From contig JAWXTT010000022.1 of the NCBI GenBank assembly GCA_044433325.1, forward strand, positions 1 to 18,975: DNA of 18,975 bases. The letters run 5' to 3'. The notes below the pieces were generated by a model. It worked only from the letters and a program-made list of their open reading frames with translations, was not told the DNA's origin and made no database searches. Within the stretch, counting starts at the first letter, position 1, and each line of letters begins with the position of its first letter. The position numbers were made by a program, and so were the translations under genes. Below, one piece after another: positions 1 through 7,300 of the stretch. Source of the DNA: HGM05232 sp044433325. Its GTDB lineage: Bacteria > Bacteroidota > Bacteroidia > Bacteroidales > Muribaculaceae.

Positions 1-666
1 CTTGACTCTATCGCTGAAGAATTTATTCGCTCCAATGGAGGAGTGCCAGGATTCAAAGGTTACGGAGGTTTTCCCTTTACCTTGTGTATGTCAGTAAATG
101 AAGTGGTAGTACATGGTTTTCCATCTAACTATACGTTAAAAGATGGTGATATTGTATCTATTGATTGTGGAGTAGTAAAGAATGGTTACAACGCTGATTC
201 AGCCTATACATTTGCAGTAGGTGATGTAGCTGAAGAGACTATGAAATTGCTAAAGACAACGAAAGAATCACTATACATAGGTATAGAGAATGCAGTAGAG
301 GGTAAACGAATCGGTGACATAGGTAATGCTATACAGCAGCACTGTGAGAAGAGAGGATACTCAGTAGTACGTGAAATGTGTGGACACGGAATAGGTAAGA
401 AATTACACGAGTCCCCTGAAGTCCCTAATTATGGACGTAAAGGAACAGGAGCATTAATCAAGAATGGATTATGTATAGCTATCGAGCCAATGATATTAGC
501 TGGTAGTCGTAACATAGTAATTGAGAGAGATGGTTGGACATGTCGCACACGTGACCGTAAAATGGCAGCTCACTATGAGCATACCATAGCTATTAAGGAT
601 GGGAAAGCAGATATACTATCAACATTTGAATATATAGAAGAAGTACTAAAAGATAAATCAATATAA
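1..666 (+). CDS. map: Methionine aminopeptidase type I (5'-truncated by window edge)
   Basis: Removes the initiator methionine from new proteins in the cytoplasm, using a two-metal centre. The frame is open from base 1, so the start lies upstream of the window; the GTG at 43 is an internal Val codon, because coding sense continues in front of it (LDSIAEEFIRSNGG). Family motifs are in order: the metal-binding Asp pair in SIDCGV and NADSAYTF, GHGIGKKLHESPEVPN (metal-ligand His plus substrate His), AIEPM (Glu ligand) and HYEHTIAI (last Glu ligand). The visible part covers most of the catalytic fold. It is followed after 13 bases by infA, the usual order in Bacteroidota and Firmicutes, where map sits in the secY-map-infA segment of the spc cluster. 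The identity is secure; only the N-terminus is missing. Confidence 0.95.
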   Translation, partial: LDSIAEEFIRSNGGVPGFKGYGGFPFTLCMSVNEVVVHGFPSNYTLKDGDIVSIDCGVVKNGYNADSAYTFAVGDVAEETMKLLKTTKESLYIGIENAVEGKRIGDIGNAIQQHCEKRGYSVVREMCGHGIGKKLHESPEVPNYGRKGTGALIKNGLCIAIEPMILAGSRNIVIERDGWTCRTRDRKMAAHYEHTIAIKDGKADILSTFEYIEEVLKDKSI

Positions 667-679
667 TTAACAAATATAT

Positions 680-898
680 ATGGCTAAACAAGCTGCAATA
701 GAGCAGGATGGAGTAATAATAGAGGCATTATCAAATGCTATGTTCCGTGTAGAACTAGAGAACGGACATGAGATAACAGCCCACATATCTGGAAAGATGC
801 GTATGCATTACATCAAGATATTACCAGGTGATAAAGTAAAAGTTGAAATGTCACCATATGATCTATCAAAAGGAAGAATAGCGTTTAGATATAAATAA
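680..898 (+). CDS. infA: Translation initiation factor IF-1
   Basis: 72-residue single OB-fold (S1-like) protein that binds the ribosomal A site of the 30S subunit during initiation, working with IF-2 and IF-3. Recognised by length and by the family sequence: AKQAAIEQDGVI near the N-terminus, AMFRVELENGHEITAHISGKMR in the middle (split here as AMFRVELENG and ITAHISGKMR), ILPGDKVKVEMSPYDLSKGRI and the C-terminal FRYK. The ATG at 680 lies 13 bases after map's stop in an AT-rich spacer with no Shine-Dalgarno sequence, as expected for this phylum. It is co-transcribed with map and rpmJ. Confidence 0.97.
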   Translation: MAKQAAIEQDGVIIEALSNAMFRVELENGHEITAHISGKMRMHYIKILPGDKVKVEMSPYDLSKGRIAFRYK

Positions 899-912
899 AA
901 AAAATTAAACAT

Positions 913-1029
913 ATGAAAGTTAGAGCCTCAGTAAAGAAGCGCACCGCAGAATGCAAAATAGTTAGACGCAAAGGTCGCTTATATGTAATCAACAAGAAAA
1001 ACCCTAAGTATAAACAACGTCAAGGATAA
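913..1029 (+). CDS. rpmJ: 50S ribosomal protein bL36 (zinc-less, C-minus type)
   Basis: A 38-residue basic protein of the large subunit, located near the peptidyl-transferase region. Translation from the ATG at 913 starts MKVRASVKKRTAECKIVRR and ends NPKYKQRQG, which matches bL36 end to end. The zinc-binding form has three Cys and one His (around 11, 14, 27 and 33). Here only Cys14 remains; positions 11, 27 and 33 are Thr, Asn and Tyr, so the zinc ribbon is lost. From family knowledge this C-minus form is usual in Bacteroidota. It sits between infA and rpsM, its standard place. Confidence 0.96.
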   Translation: MKVRASVKKRTAECKIVRRKGRLYVINKKNPKYKQRQG

Positions 1030-1062
1030 TTTTATTATTTTTGTAAAAATTTAATGTAATAT

Positions 1063-1443
1063 ATGGCAGTAAGAATAGTTGGGGTAGATTTACCCCAAAA
1101 CAAGAGAGGTGAAATTGCCTTGACTTATATATTCGGTATAGGTCGTAGCTCTGCAACTACTATCTTAGAGAAAGCAGGGGTCGATAAAGACATCAAGGTA
1201 AAGGACTGGACTGATGAACAATCAGCTAAAGTTCGTGAAGTAATTGGATCAGAATTTAAAGTTGAAGGTGACTTGAGAAGTGAAATCCAATTAAATATCA
1301 AACGATTAATGGATATCGGTTGTTATCGTGGTATTCGCCACCGTATCGGCTTACCATTAAGAGGTCAGAGTACTAAAAACAATGCACGTACTCGTAAGGG
1401 ACGTAAGAAAACAGTTGCTAACAAAAAGAAAGCTACTAAATAA
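1063..1443 (+). CDS. rpsM: 30S ribosomal protein uS13
   Basis: Head protein of the small subunit that contacts the 50S subunit and the P-site tRNA. The 126-residue product has the family's N-terminal helix-two-turn-helix (AVRIVGVDLPQNKRGEIALT, then YIFGIGRSSATTIL), the middle segment RSEIQLNIKRLMDIGCYRGI, and the basic tail RHRIGLPLRGQSTKNNARTR followed by a Lys-rich end. First gene of the alpha-operon part. The ATG lies 33 bases after rpmJ in an AT-only stretch. A TATTTTTG octamer at 1036-1043 resembles a -7 box but has no partner upstream, so I take the gene to be co-transcribed with rpmJ. Confidence 0.97.
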   Translation: MAVRIVGVDLPQNKRGEIALTYIFGIGRSSATTILEKAGVDKDIKVKDWTDEQSAKVREVIGSEFKVEGDLRSEIQLNIKRLMDIGCYRGIRHRIGLPLRGQSTKNNARTRKGRKKTVANKKKATK

Positions 1444-1452
1444 TATTAAAGT

Positions 1453-1842
1453 ATGGCAAAAAAGACAGTCGCAGCGAAAAAGAGAAATGTTAAGGTTGAC
1501 GCAATGGGTCAACTACACGTACATTCTTCTTTCAACAACATTATTGTTTGTCTTGCAAACAGTGAAGGTCAAGTTATCTCATGGTCAAGCGCAGGTAAAA
1601 TGGGCTTTAGAGGTTCTAAAAAGAATACTCCTTATGCAGCTCAAATGGCAGCGCAAGATTGTGCTAAGGTAGCACACGACCTAGGTCTTCGTAAAGTAAA
1701 GGCTTATGTAAAGGGTCCTGGTAATGGTAGAGAATCAGCTATTCGTACAATTCACGGTGCTGGTATCGAAGTTACTGAAATTATTGACGTGACGCCACTT
1801 CCACACAATGGATGTCGTCCTCCAAAGAAGAGAAGAGTATAA
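1453..1842 (+). CDS. rpsK: 30S ribosomal protein uS11
   Basis: Platform protein of the small subunit, near the mRNA exit and the Shine-Dalgarno/anti-Shine-Dalgarno region. The 129-residue product has a short Lys-rich start, then GQLHVHSSFNNIIVCLANSE, SWSSAGKMGFRGSKKNTPYA, the Arg/Gly-rich VKGPGNGRESAIRTI, and the C-terminal DVTPLPHNGCRPPKKRRV, all hallmarks of uS11. It starts 9 bases after rpsM, so the two are translated from one message. It is followed by the unusually long gap before rpsD. Confidence 0.97.
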   Translation: MAKKTVAAKKRNVKVDAMGQLHVHSSFNNIIVCLANSEGQVISWSSAGKMGFRGSKKNTPYAAQMAAQDCAKVAHDLGLRKVKAYVKGPGNGRESAIRTIHGAGIEVTEIIDVTPLPHNGCRPPKKRRV

Positions 1843-1990
1843 TAACAAATTATTAGTTAAAAGATACTCAATATCTGAATTAACAAAATTAGAATCGAAT
1901 CTTTAATAGTGAATAGATTGCATTATCAAACCTCTCTGCAATCGCGGCTGCACTCAAAAGGTTCCAAACTTTAATTAAAAAAAAGAAAAA
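1843..1990 (+). promoter_or_regulatory. Candidate structured leader in front of rpsD (S4)
   Basis: A 148-base non-coding gap inside an operon where the other spacers are 6-33 bases. Three pairing options are visible. The 7-base arms GATTGCA (1916-1922) and TGCAATC (1937-1943) are exact complements. AACCT (1929-1933) pairs with AGGTT (1959-1963) and encloses TGCA (1937-1940) with TGCA (1949-1952). AAAG (1957-1960) can pair with CTTT (1969-1972). They share bases, so they are mutually exclusive, which suits a switch. S4 represses its own operon through mRNA structure in E. coli and Bacillus; that S4 binds here is inference. I recall computational S4-leader candidates for Bacteroidia but cannot confirm a match. 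No promoter-like -7 octamer is seen in the gap. Confidence 0.5.
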
Positions 1991-2596
1991 ATGGCTAGAT
2001 ATACCGGTCCAAAAACAAGAATTGCTAGAAAATTCGGAGAAGCAATATTCGGTGAAGATAAGGTTCTTGCAAAAAAGAATTATCCTCCTGGACAACATGG
2101 TGCTAATCGCAGAAAGAAAACTTCTGAGTACGGCATCCAGTTGCGTGAAAAGCAAAAAGCTAAATATACTTATGGTGTATTAGAAAAACAATTCCGTAAC
2201 ATGTTTGACAAAGCTTCTCGCATGAAGGGTATTACAGGTGAGGTTCTATTGCAATTATTAGAATCTCGTTTAGACAACGTAGTTTATCGTTTAGGTATTG
2301 CACCTACACGTGCAGCTGCTCGTCAAATAGTCCTTCACCGTCACATTACAGTGAATGGTAAAGTTGTGAATATTCCATCATACCACGTACTACCAGGTCA
2401 AATCATCGCGGTTAGAGAGAAATCTAAATCGTTAGAAGTTATTGCTGATGCATTAGCAGGATTTAACCACAGTAAGTACCCATGGATTGAATGGGATGAA
2501 AGCATAAAAGGTGGCAAATTATTGCACCTACCACAAAGAGAAGATATTCCTGAGAACATTAAGGAACAGTTGATTGTAGAGTTGTATTCTAAATAA
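1991..2596 (+). CDS. rpsD: 30S ribosomal protein uS4
   Basis: Primary 16S rRNA-binding protein that starts 30S body assembly; also the usual autorepressor of the alpha operon. The 201-residue product has the N-terminal S4 segment (ARYTGPKTRIARKFGEAIFG, YPPGQHGANRRKKTSEYGIQ) and an S4 RNA-binding domain at about residues 90-150 (LESRLDNVVYRLGIAPTRAA, ARQIVLHRHITVNGKVVNIP). The C-terminus KEQLIVELYSK is typical. Like many Bacteroidota S4 proteins it lacks the N-terminal zinc Cys cluster. It is preceded by the candidate leader at 1843-1990 and followed after 17 bases by rpoA. Confidence 0.97.
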   Translation: MARYTGPKTRIARKFGEAIFGEDKVLAKKNYPPGQHGANRRKKTSEYGIQLREKQKAKYTYGVLEKQFRNMFDKASRMKGITGEVLLQLLESRLDNVVYRLGIAPTRAAARQIVLHRHITVNGKVVNIPSYHVLPGQIIAVREKSKSLEVIADALAGFNHSKYPWIEWDESIKGGKLLHLPQREDIPENIKEQLIVELYSK

Positions 2597-2613
2597 TAAA
2601 ATTTTTTCGATCC

Positions 2614-3606
2614 ATGGCTATATTAGCATTTCAAAAACCCGACAAAGTATTAATGTTGGAAGCCGACAACTTCTATGGCAAATTCGAGTTTCGTCCATTG
2701 GAGCCTGGGTACGGAGTTACAGTAGGAAACGCATTGCGTAGAATATTGTTATCTTCATTAGAGGGTTATGCAATTTCAACAATTCGCATAGCAGGTGTAA
2801 AACACGAGTTTTCAGTAGTACCTGGTGTAAAAGAGGACGTTACTAACATAATCTTAAACTTGAAAAAGGTAAGATTAAAAAGAATAGTTGACGAAACAGA
2901 ATTTGAAAAGGCAACAATAAAGATATCGGGCAAGGATGTGTTTAGAGCTGGTGATTTAAATAACGTATTAACAGGATTTGAAGTATTAAACCCTGATTTA
3001 GTTATTTGTCATTTGGATCCAAGCACAAGCTTGCAAATGGATTTTACTATTAACAAAGGTCGTGGCTACGTTGTAGCAGAAGAGAACCAATCAGCTAACG
3101 ACATCGTTGATGTTATCGCTATTGACTCTATTTACACACCTATTGTAAATGTAAAATATTTTGTAGAGCCTTATCGTGTTGAACAGAAAACAGACTACGA
3201 AAAACTTATACTTGAAATCACTACTGATGGCTCAATCCTTGCAAAGGATGCATTGAAAGAAGCCGCTAAGATATTGATACATCACTTTATGTTATTCTCT
3301 GACGAGAAAATCACACTTGAATCAGGAGAGGGTGATGCTAATGAAGAGTTCAACGAAGAGGTGTTACATATGAGACAACTTTTGAAATCAAAACTTGTAG
3401 ATATGGACCTATCTGTGCGTGCGCTTAACTGCTTGAAGTCTGCGGAAGTAGAAACTTTAGGAGAGTTAGTAGTATTCAATAAGACAGACTTATTAAAGTT
3501 CCGTAACTTCGGTAAGAAATCACTTACAGAGCTTGATGAGCTATTAGAAAATCTGAACCTATCGTTCGGGATGGATATTTCAAAGTATAAATTAGATAAA
3601 GAGTAA
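2614..3606 (+). CDS. rpoA: DNA-directed RNA polymerase subunit alpha
   Basis: Scaffold subunit of RNA polymerase: the N-terminal domain dimerises and holds beta and beta', and the C-terminal domain binds upstream DNA and regulators. The 330-residue product shows the alpha-NTD motif RPLEPGYGVTVGNALRRILL followed by SSLEGYAIST at about residues 27-57. The alpha-CTD at about 255-325 has LSVRALNCLKSAEVETLGEL and LKFRNFGKKSLTELDELLEN, with the Arg and the Asn/Cys-Leu-Lys of the DNA-binding helix in the same context as in E. coli. Placed between rpsD and rplQ as in most bacteria. It ends 6 bases before rplQ. Confidence 0.98.
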   Translation: MAILAFQKPDKVLMLEADNFYGKFEFRPLEPGYGVTVGNALRRILLSSLEGYAISTIRIAGVKHEFSVVPGVKEDVTNIILNLKKVRLKRIVDETEFEKATIKISGKDVFRAGDLNNVLTGFEVLNPDLVICHLDPSTSLQMDFTINKGRGYVVAEENQSANDIVDVIAIDSIYTPIVNVKYFVEPYRVEQKTDYEKLILEITTDGSILAKDALKEAAKILIHHFMLFSDEKITLESGEGDANEEFNEEVLHMRQLLKSKLVDMDLSVRALNCLKSAEVETLGELVVFNKTDLLKFRNFGKKSLTELDELLENLNLSFGMDISKYKLDKE

Positions 3607-3612
3607 TAAACG

Positions 3613-4095
3613 ATGAGACATAATAAAAAATTCAATCACTTAGGCCGTCAAAAAGCTCACCGTGAGTCAATGCTTGCTAATATGACAATTTCATTAATTC
3701 GTCATAAAAGAATTTTCACAACATTGGCTAAAGCTAAAGCATTAAGAGTATATGCTGAGCCTATTATAAACCGTGCTAAAGAGGATACTACTGCTTCACG
3801 TCGTGTAGTATTTAGTTACCTACAAAGCAAAGAGGCTGTGACTATATTATTCAGCGAAGTAGCTCAAAAAATAGCGGACCGTCCAGGTGGATACACACGT
3901 ATCTTAAAGACAGGTAATCGTCTAGGTGACAACGCCAAGACTTGCTTTATTGAGTTAGTTGACTATAACGAGAACATGCTTAAAGAGAAAACAGCTAAGA
4001 AAGCTACACGCACACGTCGTTCTAGCAAGAAAGCTGTTGCTGCTCCTGCTGAAGCTGCACCAGTTGCAGAAGCACCAGAAGCTAAAGCTGAGTAA
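3613..4095 (+). CDS. rplQ: 50S ribosomal protein bL17 with Ala/Lys-rich tail
   Basis: Large-subunit protein near the exit tunnel. Residues 1-118 are canonical bL17: MRHNKKFNHLGRQKAHRESM, LIRHKRIFTTLAKAKALRVY, DRPGGYTRILKTGNRLGDNA, CFIELVDYN. Residues from about 125 to 160 form an extension, first Lys/Arg-rich (KKATRTRRSSKK) and then Ala/Glu/Pro-rich, probably unstructured. Such tails are common on bL17 in Bacteroidota and make it longer than the ~127 residues of E. coli L17. Last gene of the ribosomal cluster; a terminator lies about 90 bases after its stop. Confidence 0.97.
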   Translation: MRHNKKFNHLGRQKAHRESMLANMTISLIRHKRIFTTLAKAKALRVYAEPIINRAKEDTTASRRVVFSYLQSKEAVTILFSEVAQKIADRPGGYTRILKTGNRLGDNAKTCFIELVDYNENMLKEKTAKKATRTRRSSKKAVAAPAEAAPVAEAPEAKAE

Positions 4096-4187
4096 TTTAA
4101 GCATTACGCACACACTTGTGAGTAAGTTGATGATAACAACTAAAGTAATTTAGTTCTAATCATTAATAAATATTTAGAGATAGAGAT
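4096..4187 (+). other. 3' spacer of the ribosomal operon with a small hairpin
   Basis: Non-coding stretch between the rplQ stop and the terminator. An AT-rich hairpin is visible: AACTAAA (4138-4144), loop GTAA, TTTAGTT (4149-4155), a perfect 7-base stem without a T-tract. A TAGAGA unit is repeated 3.7 times at 4175-4196 and runs into the left arm of the terminator. No reading frame here resembles a known protein. Confidence 0.5.
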
Positions 4188-4225
4188 AGAGATAGACAAA
4201 TAGTTTGTTTCTATCTCTTTGTTTG
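4188..4225 (+). terminator. Intrinsic terminator of the map-rplQ operon
   Basis: Left arm AGAGATAGA plus CAAA (4188-4200), three-base loop TAG, right arm TTTG, a two-base TT bulge, then TCTATCTCT (4204-4218), followed by a T-rich run to 4224. The left arm lies at the end of the TAGAGA tandem repeat, so the right arm could also pair in upstream registers. Confidence 0.75.
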
Positions 4226-4252
4226 TATAGATAATATATTTATGTAAATTTG
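4222..4252 (+). promoter_or_regulatory. Bacteroidota-type promoter for the SNF2 gene
   Basis: TTTG at 4222-4225, a 19-base spacer, then TAAATTTG at 4245-4252. This fits the Bacteroidota consensus TTTG-N19-21-TAnnTTTG for the primary sigma factor. The -33 element sits in the tail of the preceding terminator. Transcription would begin near 4259, giving a leader of about 90 bases. Confidence 0.75.
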
Positions 4253-4349
4253 CATTTCAGATGAGAGTTGTATATATTTGAGATATATTATATTTACGTT
4301 GCTAATTATATTATGCTCTGTTCATTATTAATAAAAACAGATAGTTAAA

Positions 4350-7300
4350 GTGAAGAACGAAAGAGAAAAGGCGAAAGATGAGTTATTGCTATATATGGCA
4401 TATAAAATGAATTTTGTGGTTACTGAAGAGGTATTATACATAATTGGTGATTTTTTGCCACGTAGCAGCGAACAGAAAAAAATGGTGTCCGCAATGATTA
4501 ATAGTGGCGAAGTAACAATTGATCAATCTGGGAGTTTTATTAAATATTACCTTGATAAATCTAAAGTTTTAGACTTATTATGGAATATCACACCCAGCGA
4601 TGTGGCACGTTTTGATCCTATTATTAGTAGATATAAATATTATATTTATAAATATTATTATCGAGATTATGTCGAGTTGCGTGATTTCTTGACAAAGTGG
4701 AAATTCACAGGTAAGTTAATCAATTATGAATGGAGTGATTTGCAGTATAATAGCAATATTAAAGATATTGTTAATTTAATACCGTTTAATCCTAACTGGC
4801 AGAAGATTTTATTAGATTTAGATGTTAATAGCTTAATGCTCTTTGCTGGATTATATCATTATGATAATTTTTTTAACCTTGATCTCACTTGTATAAAACA
4901 ATATAAAGAGATTTATATTGATAATTATTGTTATAATATAGATGCTAAGTATGAGCTAGCATCGGTCTATCTGTTTTTTTCGCATATTCTATCTGGCAAT
5001 ATTGCTAGTATCATCAATATGGATGCGTGTGAAAATTCTCACTACTATCAGGCGCAAGCTACATATTATTTATATACTAAAAACTATTCAAAATCGGTTA
5101 TAGCTTTTCGCAAGGCGATAAAATCTGAGAATGATGCAAGTGAGTTGATGCTAAACCCCTTTTACTCACTATTATTTGTCAAAGCTTTAGGAGAAGATAA
5201 CAAGCAAAGTTCTATAAATAGACTCACTAAAGTCAAGAAGTTTTTATCCTCACAAAATATCACATCTCATATTTCTATCCGTATTTATCTTGATTTTAAA
5301 GGTGAACTTAGTTGTGAACACTATGTCAAACATATCAATAATAATTGGCAAAAGATTCATCCTATTGAGGTTGTTCTTTCGGTATTAATAATTAATCATT
5401 ATCGTATTGGTGGATTGACAGCAGAGGTAATTGCTGCTGCTGAAGATATTATTGATTATGATAATTTCATATTGTTACAGTTAGAAGCATCCAGCTCAAT
5501 GCCTAGGTATATTGCTAAACGGGACGAATTAATTGAACGATTATCGTTATATCCCATATTTGAGCCATATAAGACTATTGAAACTTGGGAGAAAAAACTC
5601 AATGAGCTATCCTTTCTTTTGAATGGTACAATAGCAAAGAAAGCAATGAAAGATACGACAGTCAGCAATGGAAGTCGTATTATATATTATCTTGATAATG
5701 GCGGTTATTTTGTACCCCGTCTTCAAAAGAGCAAGGATGGTATTACATGGAGCAAAGGTAGAAATATTGCGTTAAGCACCCTAATTACAGCCAATGTAGA
5801 GGGGATGACCGATGTCGATCGAGTGATCGCGTCATGCATTAAATGTTATGATTCATGGGAGGGTCGCTCATATTCGCTACGTGGGAATAAGGTGTTTCAT
5901 GCTCTTATAAATCATCCATTAGTATTCAGCTATAATAATCCAGATATTTATATATCTATTATTAGTGACACACCATATATACGAGTAGAGAGGGATGCTG
6001 ATGGTTATTTAGTATCATCTAACATAACAAAACTGGATGTTGGTAATATTGTTGTAGTTAAAGAGAGTGATATTTTATATAGAGTTTTTCATCTAACAAC
6101 TCTACAGCGACAGGTTTTGGATTTATTTATGAAACAATCTAAATATCCCATCTCTGCTGAGGGGCAATTATCGGAACTTTTAGTTCACGTAGCATCTATT
6201 ATAACTGTACATTCTGATCTTGTAGTTAAGAACGATAACTTGAAGAGGATAAAGGGATCTTCACGCATTACTCTTCAACTTATCCCTATCTCAGATGGTA
6301 TAAAAGTGGAGCTGTTTGTAAAGCCGTTAGATGATGGTAAACAATACTGTAAGGCTGGTGAAGGTCATGAGAGTTTTATTGAACAATATAAAGATGAGAA
6401 TGTTATAGTAGGTCGTAATTTAAAACTAGAAAAGAGTAACCTAAAAGTAGTTCAACAAATTATATCAGAGCTAACCAATGACGGGAAAATAGAGGATGTC
6501 GTATATTTTAACGATATATACGAAGTACTCCCCCTTATTGAAAAGGCGAAAAGTATGGATAAGATTGTGCGTGTTGAATGGCCTAAGGGGGCAAAGTTAA
6601 AGATACGTGGCGTGATTGACTTTGATAAATTAAAACTATCGTTAAATTCGCGTGCTGGGTGGTTTGATATAGAGGGAGAGGTAAAGGTAGATAAGAAACT
6701 ACAATTAACCCTAGCTGAGTTGTTGGAGCGAAATAGAGCAAGCAAGGGGCGTTTTGTCGAACTTACTAAAGGAGAATTTCTAGCTCTATCTGATGAGCTT
6801 CACAGCAAACTAAATGAATTAGATGCTAATATTGTTCAAACTAAAAAAAGTTTGCAACTATCACGATTCTCAAGTGGAGTAATTAATAACATTGAGAATC
6901 ACGGTGTCAAAGTTCAAAAAGATGAAACATTCAAGAGGTTGCAAACAAGTATCTTAGCCGCTAAACAGTGTAAAATAACTATTCCTGAAGCTCTTCAAGC
7001 AGAACTACGTGACTATCAGGTTGATGGTTATGTGTGGCTTTCACGTTTGGCTGAGTGGGGTGCTGGTGCATGTTTATCTGACGATATGGGATTGGGTAAG
7101 ACTGTGCAATCAATTGCTTTATTGTTGAGTAGAGCAACTCTCGGAGCTTCACTTATTGTAGCACCTGCCTCGGTTATTTACAATTGGCAAAATGAATTAA
7201 ATCGTTTTGCTCCAACCTTAAATTGTAAGGTCTTGCATGATAATATATCAGACCGAGAGCAAATAATAAATAGTTCTACTGCATTTGATATAGTAATTAC

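Noticed and set aside
1036..1043. Internal promoter in front of rpsM (TATTTTTG)
   Set aside because: Exact -7 match but no TTTG or TTG at 19-21 bases upstream, and the spacer is almost pure A/T, so a chance match is likely.
3282..3635. Antisense open frame opposite rpoA, and similar long antisense frames opposite rpsA, hflX and pepD
   Set aside because: They are shadows of strongly conserved genes, have no family resemblance and no promoter.
4096..4187. L17 downstream element-type RNA after rplQ
   Set aside because: That motif is described from lactic acid bacteria; only one short AT-rich hairpin is seen here and it does not recall the motif.
4632..4650. Perfect 9-base inverted repeat in the SNF2 coding region
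   Set aside because: It lies in Tyr/Ile/Lys codons (TAT, ATT, AAA) of a very AT-rich stretch, where such palindromes arise by chance.
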